DNA of 64,000 nucleotides from QQUJ01 sp050287605 (GTDB lineage Bacteria; Pseudomonadota; Gammaproteobacteria; QQUJ01): contig JBNKCG010000093.1 in NCBI GenBank assembly GCA_050287605.1, positions 55,245 through 119,244 on the forward strand, written 5' to 3'. Position 1 is the stretch's first letter. Each line of letters begins with the position of its first letter. Positions 18,632 through 26,935 of the stretch are shown piece after piece. The notes beneath the pieces are model-generated. The model was not told where the DNA came from. It worked only from the letters and a program-made list of their open reading frames with translations, and did no database searches. The position numbers were made by a program, and so were the translations under genes.

Positions 18632-18660
18632 CTTATATTGACATCGCTGCAGCGCGTCAA
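18632..18660 (-). promoter_or_regulatory. Sigma-70 promoter for ilvBHC
   Basis: TTGACG (18660-18655), 17-base spacer, TATAAG (18637-18632), each matching five of six consensus bases. The predicted start is near 18625, with a leader of about 135 bases containing the stem GGTGG/CCACC. I found no branched-chain leader peptide in it. Confidence 0.75.
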
Positions 18661-18737
18661 GGCTGAAAGCCCTTATCTATCAATCCATCGCAGCGATTCT
18701 GCGGGCCGCGTCCTTTTCCGGCGAGCACCATTGCCGC

Positions 18738-18743
18738 TATAGT
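18738..18743 (+). promoter_or_regulatory. -10 box for the DUF4124 gene
   Basis: TATAGT lies 34 bases before the DUF4124 ATG. A weak TTTCCG lies 17 bases further upstream. The region between here and ilvB holds only the two divergent promoters. Confidence 0.35.
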
Positions 18744-18776
18744 GCCCACAGAGCGGAAACGGTGCGGGAGGATCGA

Positions 18777-19235
18777 ATGCGCGTATTGACGGGGGTGATC
18801 ATGGCGGCCGGGCTTGCGCTGCTGGGTGTTGCGCACGCCGACGTCTATCGCTGGGTCGACAACCAGGGCGGGGTGCACTACACGGAGACCCCACCCCCGG
18901 TGGGCAATCTCGACCGCGGCGTCAAGGTGCGTACCTATGGTGCCCCCACCGGCGGCACCGAACAGGGTAACGCACGCTCGCAGGCGATCCAGGACCAGCT
19001 CAAAGCGATTCAGGACCAGCGCCAAAAGGCGGCCGAGGAACAGAGCAAACAGGAAACCGAGACCGCGCGCCGCACGGGTAACTGCCAGGCGGCAAGGGAC
19101 AATCTCGCAAAACTCGAGATCCGCACCAACCGGCGACTCGTCGACAAGGAGGGCAACGTCACCACCCTCAGCGAGCAGGATCGCCTCAAGCGCATCGAGG
19201 AGGCGCGCAAACAGATCGCCGACAATTGCGAGTGA
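18777..19235 (+). CDS. Periplasmic DUF4124 domain protein
   Basis: 152 residues from the ATG at 18777 (MRVLTGVIMAAGLALLGVAHA, signal peptide ending AHA). DUF4124 occupies the N-terminus: DVYRWVDNQGGVHYTETPPP. A charged coiled-coil stretch follows (QAIQDQLKAIQDQRQKAAEEQSKQETETARR), then a C-terminal helix with two cysteines (NCQAARDN...ADNCE) that could form a disulphide in the periplasm. The family is common in gammaproteobacteria and has no established function. It stands between divergent ilvB and codirectional proS, 135 bases upstream of proS. Confidence 0.8.
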   Translation: MRVLTGVIMAAGLALLGVAHADVYRWVDNQGGVHYTETPPPVGNLDRGVKVRTYGAPTGGTEQGNARSQAIQDQLKAIQDQRQKAAEEQSKQETETARRTGNCQAARDNLAKLEIRTNRRLVDKEGNVTTLSEQDRLKRIEEARKQIADNCE

Positions 19236-19313
19236 GTCCGCACCACGCCACGACCCACCCGCCCCAGGTTCCCAGCCCCGCCGGCGCGGATGACCGCAGC
19301 CGCGGCATGCCGC

Positions 19314-19319
19314 TACAAT
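19314..19319 (+). promoter_or_regulatory. -10 box for proS
   Basis: TACAAT, 51 bases before the proS ATG. Only a poor -35 (TGACCG, 17 bases upstream) is visible. Confidence 0.35.
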
Positions 19320-19370
19320 GCCTGCCTTTGTCCACCCGCTGCGCGCAGCACTAATTGACGAGGCAGTTCC

Positions 19371-21089
19371 ATGCGAGTTTCCCAGTTCCCGCTCCAGACC
19401 GTGAAGGAGACCCCGGCCGACGCCGAGATCGTCAGCCACCAGCTGATGCTGCGCGCCGGCATGATCCGCAAACTGGCAGCCGGCATCTACACCTGGCTGC
19501 CCCTGGGACTGCGGGTGTTGCGCAAAGTCGAGCAGATCGTGCGCGAGGAGATGGACCGCATCGGCTCGCTGGAACTCTCCATGCCCGCGGTGCAACCTGC
19601 CGAGCTGTGGCAGGAGTCGGGACGCTGGCAGCAGTACGGCCCTGAACTGCTGCGCATCCGCGACCGCCACCACCGCGATTTCTGCTTCGGCCCCACCCAC
19701 GAGGAGGTCATCACCGACTTGGTGCGGCGCGAGATCAGCAGCTACAAACAGCTGCCGCTGACCTACTACCAGATCCAGACCAAGTTCCGCGACGAGATCC
19801 GCCCCCGCTTCGGCGTGATGCGGGCCCGTGAATTCCTGATGAAGGATGCCTACTCCTTCCACCTGGACCAGGCCTCCCTGGAGCAGACCTACCGCGACAT
19901 GCACGGCGCCTACTGCGCAGTGTTCGAGCGCTGCGGCCTGCAGTTCCGCCCGGTGAGCGCCGACACCGGCGCCATCGGCGGCGCCGTCTCCCACGAGTTC
20001 ATGGTGCTGGCCGACTCCGGTGAAGATGCCATCGCCTTCTCCGACACCAGCGACTACGCTGCCAACGTCGAGCTGGCCGAGGCCCTGGCCCCCGCCGCCG
20101 AACGCCCCGCACCGGCGGAGGCGCTGCAGCTGGTGGACACCCCCAACGCCAAGACCATCGCGCAGTTGGTGGAGCAGTTCGGCCTGCCCGTGGAAAAGAC
20201 GGTGAAGACGCTGATCGTCGTCGCCGCCGAGGAGTGCGAGGCCCCGCTGGTGGCGCTCATGGTGCGCGGCGACCACGAACTCAACGCCATCAAGGCGGAA
20301 AAGCTGCCGCAGGTGGCGAGTCCGCTGCAGTTCGCCAGCGAGGAGCAGATCCGCACCGCCATCGGCGCCGGGCCGGGCTCGCTGGGGCCGATCAATCTGC
20401 CGCTGCCGTTGATCGTCGACCGTTCCGTGGCAGCGCTGGCCGATTTTGGCGCCGGTGCCAACATCGACGACAAGCACTACTTCGGCATCAATTGGGAACG
20501 CGACGTCGCACTGCCCGCGGTGGCCGATCTGCGCAACGTGCAACCCGGCGACCCCAGCCCCGACGGCAACGGCCAGCTCGCCATCGCCCGCGGCATCGAG
20601 GTAGGCCACATCTTCCAACTCGGCGACAAGTACAGCTCCGCCCTGGGCGCGACGGTGCTCGACGAGGAGGGGCGCGACCGCACCCTGTTGATGGGCTGCT
20701 ACGGTATCGGCGTCAGCCGCGTGGTGGCTGCCGCCATCGAGCAGAACCACGACGACAACGGCATCTGCTGGCCGACGCCCATCGCCCCGTTCCAGGTGGC
20801 GCTGCTGCCCATGAACATGCACAAGTCGCAGCGCCTGATGGAGGCGGCCGAGGCACTCTACCAGACGCTGCAGGCGGCGGGATTCGAGGTGTTGTTCGAC
20901 GACCGCAAGGTACGCCCGGGCTTCATGTTCGCCGACATGGAGTTGATCGGCATTCCCCACCGGGTGGTGCTGGGCGAGCGCGGTCTGGACGAAGGTCGGG
21001 TGGAGTACAAGGGCCGGCGCGACGAGGCCAGCACCGACGTGGCGCTGGAGGGGTTGATCGAGTTTCTGCGCGAGCGCGTCGCCGGCTAG
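19371..21089 (+). CDS. proS: Prolyl-tRNA synthetase, bacterial type with editing domain
   Basis: 572 residues. Class II synthetase motifs are TWLPLGLRVLRKVEQIVREEMDRIG (motif 1), REFLMKDAYSFH (motif 2 region) and GCYGIGVSRVVAAAIEQ (motif 3). Between motifs 2 and 3 is the long insertion (about residues 220-380, with TIAQLVEQFGLPVEKTVKTLIV and VALMVRGDHELNAIKAEKL) that is the YbaK-like editing domain clearing Ala-tRNA(Pro). The C-terminal anticodon-binding domain ends at LIEFLRERVAG. The ATG at 19371 is preceded by GACGAGGCAG. Confidence 0.97.
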   Translation: MRVSQFPLQTVKETPADAEIVSHQLMLRAGMIRKLAAGIYTWLPLGLRVLRKVEQIVREEMDRIGSLELSMPAVQPAELWQESGRWQQYGPELLRIRDRHHRDFCFGPTHEEVITDLVRREISSYKQLPLTYYQIQTKFRDEIRPRFGVMRAREFLMKDAYSFHLDQASLEQTYRDMHGAYCAVFERCGLQFRPVSADTGAIGGAVSHEFMVLADSGEDAIAFSDTSDYAANVELAEALAPAAERPAPAEALQLVDTPNAKTIAQLVEQFGLPVEKTVKTLIVVAAEECEAPLVALMVRGDHELNAIKAEKLPQVASPLQFASEEQIRTAIGAGPGSLGPINLPLPLIVDRSVAALADFGAGANIDDKHYFGINWERDVALPAVADLRNVQPGDPSPDGNGQLAIARGIEVGHIFQLGDKYSSALGATVLDEEGRDRTLLMGCYGIGVSRVVAAAIEQNHDDNGICWPTPIAPFQVALLPMNMHKSQRLMEAAEALYQTLQAAGFEVLFDDRKVRPGFMFADMELIGIPHRVVLGERGLDEGRVEYKGRRDEASTDVALEGLIEFLRERVAG

Positions 21090-21113
21090 GCGCCCGCCCC
21101 GGCGAGGGCGGTG

Positions 21114-22907
21114 TCAGTCGTCCACCTCCGGCGAGGCGACTTTGAAGACCTCTCCCACGGTGGTCAGCCCCTCCACCACCTTGAGCGCGCCCGCAACCCG
21201 CAGCTCCTGCAATCCCTCGCGCTGCGCCTGCTGTTTCAGCACCCGCAGGTCGCAATCGCTCTGCACGAGACTGCGCAACGTCGGCGACATGGGCAGCATC
21301 TCGTAGATGCCAAGTCGCCCGCGATACCCGGTGTGGCGGCATTCGTCACACCCCACCGGCAGCATGACGCGGCTGGGACGCTCCAGCCCGGTTCCCACGG
21401 TCAGCGCCTGCCAAGCCTCATCCTCCAGTTCGCCCTCCTCTTTGCAGTGCGGACAGAGGGTGCGCACCAGACGCTGGGCCATCACCCCGAGCAGAGTGGC
21501 GCGGATCAGGTAGGCGGGCACGCCGATCTCCATCAGGCGAGTGATGGCCGAGACCGAATCGTTGGTGTGCAGCGTCGAGAGCACCAGGTGACCGGTCAGC
21601 GCCGCCTGGTTGGCCATGCGCGCGGTTTCCAGGTCGCGGATCTCGCCCACCATGATCACGTCCGGGTCCTGGCGCAGCAGGGTGCGCACGCCGCTGGCGA
21701 AATCGAGCCCGATGTTGTGCTGCACCTGCATCTGGTTGAAGCTGGGCTCCACCATCTCGATGGGGTCCTCCACCGTGCAGACGTTGACCTCGGGCTTGGC
21801 CAGCTGCTTGAGGGTGGAGTAGAGGGTGGTGGTCTTGCCGGAACCGGTGGGACCGGTGACCAGCACGATGCCGTGGCTGTGGCGGGTCAACGCGTTCCAG
21901 GTCTTCACCCCGTCGGCGGAGAACCCCAACTGCCGGAAGTCGCGCACCAGCACGTCGGGGTTGAAGATGCGCATCACCAATTTTTCGCCGAAGGCGGTGG
22001 GCATGGTGGAGAGGCGCAGCTCCACCTCGTTGCCTTTGGGGGTGCGGGTCTTGACGCGCCCGTCCTGGGGCCGGCGCCGCTCCACCACGTCCATGCGTCC
22101 CAGCGTCTTGATGCGGCTGGTGACCGCGGCCATCACCGGCGTGGGCATCTCATAGACCAGGTGCAGCACGCCGTCGATGCGAAAGCGGATCTTGCCGGCA
22201 TCGCGCCGCGGTTCGACATGGATGTCGCTGGCGCGCTGTTCGAACGCGTACTGCAGCAGCCAGTCGACGATGCTGACCACGTGCTGGTCGTTGGCGTCGA
22301 GCTTGCCGCTGCGCCCCAGCTCCACCAACTGTTCGAGGTTGGTGATCCCCACCGGACTTTCGGCGCCTTTTTCCGAGACCGCCCCCTTGATGGAGCGGCT
22401 CAGACCGTAGAACTCGTCGAGGTAGCGGGCGATATCGATAGGATTGGCCACCACGCGCCGCACCTGGCAGCGCAACACGTGGCTCAGCTCCTGCACCCAC
22501 TCGTGCACCAGCGGCTCCGCGGTGGCGATGACGACCGCATCCTCATGCACCTCTACCGGAAGAATGCGGAAACGGGCGGCGTACGCGTGGGACACCACGG
22601 CGGTGACCTTGGCCACGTCGATCTTCAAGGGGTCGACCCGGTAGTAGGGCAGATGGCAGTAGCGCGCCAGCCATTCCGTGAGGTATTCCAGGGTCAGTTT
22701 GCGCCCGGCTTTGCCCGGCAACTCCCAACCTTGGTCGGCCACCACCACCAGCGGGTGCAGGTTCAAATGGCGATTGGTGGTTTTGACGAAGAGCCCCTGA
22801 GCGTCTGACTCCGCGACCAGCCCCTCTCTGATCAGCGCATCCAGGATCTCGCGCAGCTTCAGTTTGCGATCGGATCTCTCCCGAACCTTCTTGCCCTGAG
22901 CAACCAA
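21114..22907 (-). CDS. Solitary GspE/PilB-family secretion or pilus ATPase
   Basis: 597 residues from a TTG at 22907 preceded by AGGGGAG. No ATG or GTG fits better. The N-terminal domain (LREILDALIREGLVAESDAQGL) looks like a divergent GspE-N/MshEN module. The catalytic core has Walker A GPTGSGKTTTLYSTL (about residue 352), the Asp box EDPIEMVEPSFNQMQVQHNIGLDFASGVRTLLRQDPDVIMVGEIRD (Walker B), and the His box TGHLVLSTLHTNDS. A zinc-binding CPHC...CDEC region follows. Such hexameric ATPases power type II secretion or type IV pilus extension. No pilin, secretin or inner-membrane platform gene is adjacent, so its partner machine is unknown. Confidence 0.88.
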   Translation of the reverse strand: MVAQGKKVRERSDRKLKLREILDALIREGLVAESDAQGLFVKTTNRHLNLHPLVVVADQGWELPGKAGRKLTLEYLTEWLARYCHLPYYRVDPLKIDVAKVTAVVSHAYAARFRILPVEVHEDAVVIATAEPLVHEWVQELSHVLRCQVRRVVANPIDIARYLDEFYGLSRSIKGAVSEKGAESPVGITNLEQLVELGRSGKLDANDQHVVSIVDWLLQYAFEQRASDIHVEPRRDAGKIRFRIDGVLHLVYEMPTPVMAAVTSRIKTLGRMDVVERRRPQDGRVKTRTPKGNEVELRLSTMPTAFGEKLVMRIFNPDVLVRDFRQLGFSADGVKTWNALTRHSHGIVLVTGPTGSGKTTTLYSTLKQLAKPEVNVCTVEDPIEMVEPSFNQMQVQHNIGLDFASGVRTLLRQDPDVIMVGEIRDLETARMANQAALTGHLVLSTLHTNDSVSAITRLMEIGVPAYLIRATLLGVMAQRLVRTLCPHCKEEGELEDEAWQALTVGTGLERPSRVMLPVGCDECRHTGYRGRLGIYEMLPMSPTLRSLVQSDCDLRVLKQQAQREGLQELRVAGALKVVEGLTTVGEVFKVASPEVDD

Positions 22908-22920
22908 ACCGCGTTCTCCC

Positions 22921-23208
22921 CTACAAGGTAACGAATCGCCCGGAGGTCACCTGCGATGCGTCCGCCGCTTCGGCGGTGACGTCGGCCACGGCAGCGGCGG
23001 GCGGTCCCTCCCACAGCCACAGCTCCAGCTCGCGAACCGCCGAGTGCTGTCCGAGAACCACTACTTCGACCCGACCATCGGAAAGATTGCGGGCATACCC
23101 CGAAAGCGCCAACCCCAAGGCCTTTTCCCGTGTCGCGGCACGGTACCAGACGCCCTGGACCTTGCCGCTGACGAAAAAGCGCCGACAGATGGAATCCAAT
23201 GGGGACAT
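22921..23208 (-). CDS. acyP: Acylphosphatase
   Basis: 95 residues. The catalytic loop is RRFFVSGKVQGVWYRAATREKALGL, with the phosphate-binding Arg of GxVQGVxYR, and the catalytic Asn is in LSGYARNLSDGRVEVVVLG. It hydrolyses acyl phosphates such as acetyl or carbamoyl phosphate. Thirteen bases separate it from the ATPase gene downstream on the same strand, so cotranscription is likely even though the functions are unrelated. Confidence 0.94.
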   Translation of the reverse strand: MSPLDSICRRFFVSGKVQGVWYRAATREKALGLALSGYARNLSDGRVEVVVLGQHSAVRELELWLWEGPPAAAVADVTAEAADASQVTSGRFVTL

Positions 23209-23329
23209 GTCCTATCCCTGCTACCATATCGGGTCGAAGAGTGACCGAACCGTCACGCAGCCTACACGGCGCGGTGTCTTAGATTACGCGATTTGTCGCC
23301 AGTTTGTGATGGCGAAGGTGTGGGAAGCA

Positions 23330-23342
23330 GGTTAAATTAACC
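23330..23342. repeat. 13-bp palindrome GGTTAA-A-TTAACC
   Basis: A perfect AT-rich palindrome in the 218-base gap between divergent acyP and the PilZ-like gene, about 85 bases before the latter. It could be an operator. No regulator can be assigned. Confidence 0.4.
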
Positions 23343-23426
23343 GCGAACGGGCGAAATTGTGACCAAAATCATCATCCTGCCCTTGTCCTCCGGACGCCTT
23401 GACGGCACTGGGCTTACAGCTTGAGC

Positions 23427-25046
23427 ATGACGCAGATAAAACTCACCTTGCCGGCGCGCAACGACTTGCCGGATCCTCGTATCGAAACGCGGCCTGCCGA
23501 ACTGCGCCGATTTCTGGAACAGCTTCCCTACACCGACCCGATCCGCACCTGCGGCATCGTAAGCGAGGAGCTCGCCGCCCTCAACCGCCAGCGTCTCACC
23601 CCCCAGATTCGCCTGCCGCTGGTCGAGCTTTACCGCCAAACGTTTCGCAAGCTGATCCAACTGCAGGCGCGCCTGCTGCGCGGCGGCATCGCCGTGCGTC
23701 AAAGCCGCAAAGCCAACGAGGCCATGAGTGCCTTGGGTCGGCTGGCGCGCGAACTCTCGTTCGCTTTCAAGATCGTGGTCGCGGACAAGCTGGAAGAAGG
23801 CGAGATCAAACAGGGAGACCGCACCCTCCAAGCCAGCATCCTGCGTGCGATCAAGTTCCTCGGCCTGGAGCAACTGTTCAGCTACCACTCCTACGCGCCC
23901 GCCTCCAGCCACGTCTGGGGCGAGCTCAACCAGCTCTACGCCTTGGCGCTCAAGCACGGATTGGCCGAAAGCAGCTACATCGACGACGAGAACAGTACGC
24001 TGCCCTCGTCCAGCATCACGCACGTCTTCAAACAGATCGCGCTCACCGCACGCAGCGATCCCTACCATCTGGGAAACGGCGAAGCGTGGAAAGTCTACGA
24101 CTTCCTCGACCGCTGGGCGGAACTGGGCAAGATCACCCGTGCTACGGTCGGTCAGCGCAAGAACGGCCTGTTTCTCATCGATCTGGGCGGGAGCAGCGCC
24201 CCGCAGCCGTTGAACGGGGAGACGCCGGACCTCGATACCGAATATCACCGGCTCCTGGACACCCATGACCTGGCACGCTGGATCGACGATCAGATCCGCG
24301 AACTCGAGGTGGGAAACCTGGCAGTGGCGGAGCACATTCACCTGGATCTGCCGCCCCACGAAATCATGCGTGTACTGCGCTACCTGATGTTGACGTGGTG
24401 GCACTGCCCGACCCGCCAGCACGAGCGGCGCGAACGGCTCTCGTGGGTGGAAGGCGTCTGTGGCCTGAACTCCGCCTACGATCTGCTCAGGGAACAGATG
24501 GAACTGGAAACGGAAGCGGCACCGCACAAGGACGACTCCATCGAAATCAGCACCTCGGGCGCCATGCGCCGCCCCTCCGGCATCCGCATCCAGCACGAGC
24601 GCTGGCGCCTGATCAACCACAGCACCGGCGGCGTCGCCCTGGGGGTTCGGTTACCCTGCAATCCCGCGATGCGCGTCGGGCAGCTGATCATGTTCCGCAA
24701 TCCCGCGGGCAGCGGCGAACACTGGCTGGTGGGCGTGATACGCTGGCTGAGCCAGGAGCAGGAAGATGAGATCAAGGTCGGGGTGCAATACCTGTCGGAT
24801 CAAGCCAAGCCGGTCACGTTGCGCGACGCCAGTAGCGACACCACACGCATGGTCTCCGCGTTGGAGATCGAAATACGCCAAGCGGACCGCCCGATGCCAC
24901 CGCAGTTGATCACCGCACACGGCATCTACCAGCCGAACAAAGAGGCCACCATCAAAGCCGCCGGCGAGCAGATCCGCATCCGCGCCAGCAAACTCATCGA
25001 AGCCACCAGTTCGCTCGATCGCTTCTACTTCGAACGCCTGAACTGA
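23427..25046 (+). CDS. Large PilZ-like (putative c-di-GMP-binding) protein
   Basis: 539 residues from the ATG at 23427. A TTG two codons earlier is possible. The N-terminal 370 residues are helical with no named domain. The first part (LRRFLEQLPYTDPIRTCGIVSEELAALNRQRLTPQIRLPLVELYRQTFRKLIQLQ) matches a pattern I know from many beta/gamma 'PilZ-like' proteins. Near residues 390-470 a beta-rich block reads RWRLINHSTGGVALGVRLP ... VGVIRWLSQEQEDEIKVGVQYL, resembling PilZ, with NHSTGG in place of the D/N-x-S-x-x-G motif. The upstream Arg pair of a canonical c-di-GMP switch is not obvious, so ligand binding is unproven. No signal peptide is visible, so it should be cytoplasmic. Confidence 0.6.
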   Translation: MTQIKLTLPARNDLPDPRIETRPAELRRFLEQLPYTDPIRTCGIVSEELAALNRQRLTPQIRLPLVELYRQTFRKLIQLQARLLRGGIAVRQSRKANEAMSALGRLARELSFAFKIVVADKLEEGEIKQGDRTLQASILRAIKFLGLEQLFSYHSYAPASSHVWGELNQLYALALKHGLAESSYIDDENSTLPSSSITHVFKQIALTARSDPYHLGNGEAWKVYDFLDRWAELGKITRATVGQRKNGLFLIDLGGSSAPQPLNGETPDLDTEYHRLLDTHDLARWIDDQIRELEVGNLAVAEHIHLDLPPHEIMRVLRYLMLTWWHCPTRQHERRERLSWVEGVCGLNSAYDLLREQMELETEAAPHKDDSIEISTSGAMRRPSGIRIQHERWRLINHSTGGVALGVRLPCNPAMRVGQLIMFRNPAGSGEHWLVGVIRWLSQEQEDEIKVGVQYLSDQAKPVTLRDASSDTTRMVSALEIEIRQADRPMPPQLITAHGIYQPNKEATIKAAGEQIRIRASKLIEATSSLDRFYFERLN

Positions 25047-25094
25047 ACGCCCGGGCCGACGCCAACCACCAGGCCGACGGCTCCTGCGCACCAC

Positions 25095-25124
25095 AAAAAA
25101 GAAGGGGCCCCTAGGGGCCCCTTC
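25095..25124 (-). terminator. Rho-independent terminator, LysM lipoprotein gene
   Basis: A fully self-complementary 24-base GC hairpin (GAAGGGGCCCC TAGGGGCCCCTTC, 25101-25124) followed on the minus strand by TTTTTT. It serves the minus-strand gene and may also stop convergent transcription of the PilZ-like gene. Confidence 0.85.
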
Positions 25125-25149
25125 TCGTACCGAGATAACGCGCCGGTAG

Positions 25150-25908
25150 CTACTGCGCCAGATACGCGCTATCCGACTCCTCAACCGTACCGATCGACCA
25201 CGCACCACGGGTCTTGGCATGATTGATCGCTGCATCCACGTCGCTCGCCGAAGGTGCCTTGTCGACGGAGAACTCCTGACCGGGGTAGATCAGGTCGGCA
25301 TCCTTGATCTGGTCCTGATTCTTCTTGTAGATCAGCGGCCACTGATAAGGATTGCCATAGACCTCATCCTTGCCGGAGATCTTCCACAGGCTGTCACCCT
25401 GTTCGACCGTGTAGCTCATCATCGCCGAACGCAGTTCAGCCAACAGGCCGCTCAGCAGGGCATAAGCGCGCTCACCCTCGAAACGGGCAATCGCGGCTTC
25501 GGCCTCACGCAGCGTGTTGAGCTGATCCGGCGTCATCACGCTTTCGTACTGCTTGGCTTCCTGCAGCAACGCCTTGGCGCGCTCCAGCAATGCCTGGTTG
25601 TAACCCTGTTCGGCCTCGCTCTTGGCACGGTTGGCAAGTTCGATGGCACGCTCGTAGTCGCCGGCATCGTATGCGGCCACCGCCTGGTTGAGGACGTCTT
25701 CCGTGCTCGGCCACAAGCCATCCACAGAACGGGCCTTGTTGACGGCCGTACGTGCATCGGAAATAGCTTGCGCCGCCTGTGCCTTCATATCGGCCATCTG
25801 CGTAGATTCGGCGGGCGGTGCTTCCTCCGGCGCGGTCGCGCAACCCACCCCCATGGCGAGGACCAGAACGCCCAGCCCCAGGTATTTTGCTGCCGTGGAA
25901 ATCTTCAT
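25150..25908 (-). CDS. LysM-domain lipoprotein with helical repeat region
   Basis: 252 residues. The N-terminus MKISTAAKYLGLGVLVLAMGVGC ends in a Cys that could be lipidated, although the lipobox GVGC is atypical. A helical central region (about 40-160, Ala/Glu-rich, AYDAGDYERAIELANRAKSEAEQGYNQALLERAK) resembles DUF4398-type repeats. The LysM-like domain at about 166-214 reads YTVEQGDSLWKISGKDEVYGNPYQWPLIYKKNQDQIKDADLIYPGQEFSV. The likely location is the outer-membrane inner face, bound to peptidoglycan. The gene upstream encodes another small lipoprotein with the same helical repeat type, so the two are related in fold and may act together. Confidence 0.82.
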   Translation of the reverse strand: MKISTAAKYLGLGVLVLAMGVGCATAPEEAPPAESTQMADMKAQAAQAISDARTAVNKARSVDGLWPSTEDVLNQAVAAYDAGDYERAIELANRAKSEAEQGYNQALLERAKALLQEAKQYESVMTPDQLNTLREAEAAIARFEGERAYALLSGLLAELRSAMMSYTVEQGDSLWKISGKDEVYGNPYQWPLIYKKNQDQIKDADLIYPGQEFSVDKAPSASDVDAAINHAKTRGAWSIGTVEESDSAYLAQ

Positions 25909-26061
25909 GACGAGTGTGCTCCAGATTTAAGACGAATTAGATTAATTCTTCGAGTTAACTAAGGAAGTCGGCGAGGCTGAGGTATCGCCAATCCCCACGT
26001 TCTTGTTACTGATTCTGAAAATGCGACGTAAGCTGATGTACGTTCCCATTTTCCTGGCCAG

Positions 26062-26090
26062 ACCGTAGCACTGCCCCCTAATCGAGTCAA
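26062..26090 (-). promoter_or_regulatory. Probable promoter for the LysM lipoprotein gene
   Basis: TTGACT (26090-26085), 17-base spacer, TACGGT (26067-26062). It would start near 26055, leaving a leader of about 145 bases before the ATG at 25908. No gene is seen in that leader. Confidence 0.45.
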
Positions 26091-26151
26091 GAATCCGGCC
26101 GGCCCAGACCGCGCACCCGAAACCACCCTTTGTGAGCAGCTGCGGCAGCGC

Positions 26152-26433
26152 TTACTGGTTGGACTCCACCGCCTTGCGTTGCGCCTCCAGCGCCAACTCG
26201 CGCGCGACTCGCGCACTCTCGCGTGCCTGGTCGTACTGCCCTTCGTCCAGCAGTCGTTTTGCCCGCGCCAAGTGCTGTTCCGCCCGATCCAGATTCGCGG
26301 GAGCGAAGCGCGCCGCGCCCGCATCACGCGCCGCCTCGATCGACTGGCGGGCATCGCTCATCTCCTGAACGGGCGCGCTGGCGCAGCCGAACAGTACACC
26401 GAACAAAATCACTATAACTGCGATGCGTTTCAC
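26152..26433 (-). CDS. Small DUF4398-type lipoprotein
   Basis: 93 residues if the GTG at 26433 is the start, giving MKRIAVIVILFGVLFGCAS, a compact lipoprotein signal with an LFGC lipobox. An in-frame ATG at 26475 would add 14 residues (MIRKQGILNKRSTN). Neither has a strong Shine-Dalgarno. The mature part is two amphipathic helices (MSDARQSIEAARDAGAARFAPANLDRAEQHLARAKRLLDEGQYDQARESARVARELALEAQRKA), the DUF4398 pattern, similar to the helical region of the LysM lipoprotein gene downstream. It is probably an envelope-stability lipoprotein. No function is established. Confidence 0.75.
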   Translation of the reverse strand: MKRIAVIVILFGVLFGCASAPVQEMSDARQSIEAARDAGAARFAPANLDRAEQHLARAKRLLDEGQYDQARESARVARELALEAQRKAVESNQ

Positions 26434-26583
26434 ATTCGTTGAGCGTTTGTTGAGAATGCCCTGTTTTCGTATCATGTGCGGGCTTGGGTCCGGGCACGGG
26501 TGATCGGACCCTATCACCCACCCCAAACAGCGTCAAGATCAGGCACTCGCCGCAAACCCATCAAGTTATCTATGGAGTATTCC

Positions 26584-26931
26584 ATGGCGGTCACTCTCTA
26601 TCATAATCCGCGCTGCAGCAAATCGCGCGCGACGCTGGCAATCCTCAGCGAGCTCCAACAATCACCCGAGATCGTCAACTATTTGGAGCACCCACCAAGC
26701 GCATCGCAACTCAAACACTTGCTTGAGCTGCTGGAGATTCCCGCACGCGATCTGATCCGCAGCGGAGAGACCGAATATCAGACTCTGGGGCTGGACGATC
26801 CGCAGCTCAGCGACGATGCTCTCATCGCCGCCATGGTCGCCCATCCCATCCTGATCCAGCGTCCTATCGTGGTGGCCGGCGATCGCGCCGTCATCGGGCG
26901 ACCGCCCGAAAAAGTGCGCGACCTGTTCTGA
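26584..26931 (+). CDS. arsC: ArsC/YfgD-family thioredoxin-fold reductase
   Basis: 115 residues, ATG preceded by GGAG. Thioredoxin fold with the active-site Cys in YHNPRCSKSRATL and the C-terminal Arg-containing RPIVVAGDRAVIGRPPE. The CSKSR and IGRPPE motifs are closer to E. coli YfgD than to plasmid ArsC (CGTSR). YfgD also sits next to hda in E. coli, as here with wrbA and hda. It is therefore a housekeeping paralogue. Arsenate reduction with glutaredoxin is the family activity, but no arsenic-resistance operon is present. It is followed four bases later by wrbA. Confidence 0.9.
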   Translation: MAVTLYHNPRCSKSRATLAILSELQQSPEIVNYLEHPPSASQLKHLLELLEIPARDLIRSGETEYQTLGLDDPQLSDDALIAAMVAHPILIQRPIVVAGDRAVIGRPPEKVRDLF

Positions 26932-26935
26932 CCCC

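Noticed and set aside
18657..20960. 767-codon minus-strand frame opposite proS
   Set aside because: Antisense shadow of prolyl-tRNA synthetase, and it also runs over the DUF4124 gene.
26584..26931. Arsenic-resistance operon
   Set aside because: The ArsC-family protein is of the YfgD type in the conserved arsC-wrbA-hda order. No arsR, arsB or acr3 is nearby.
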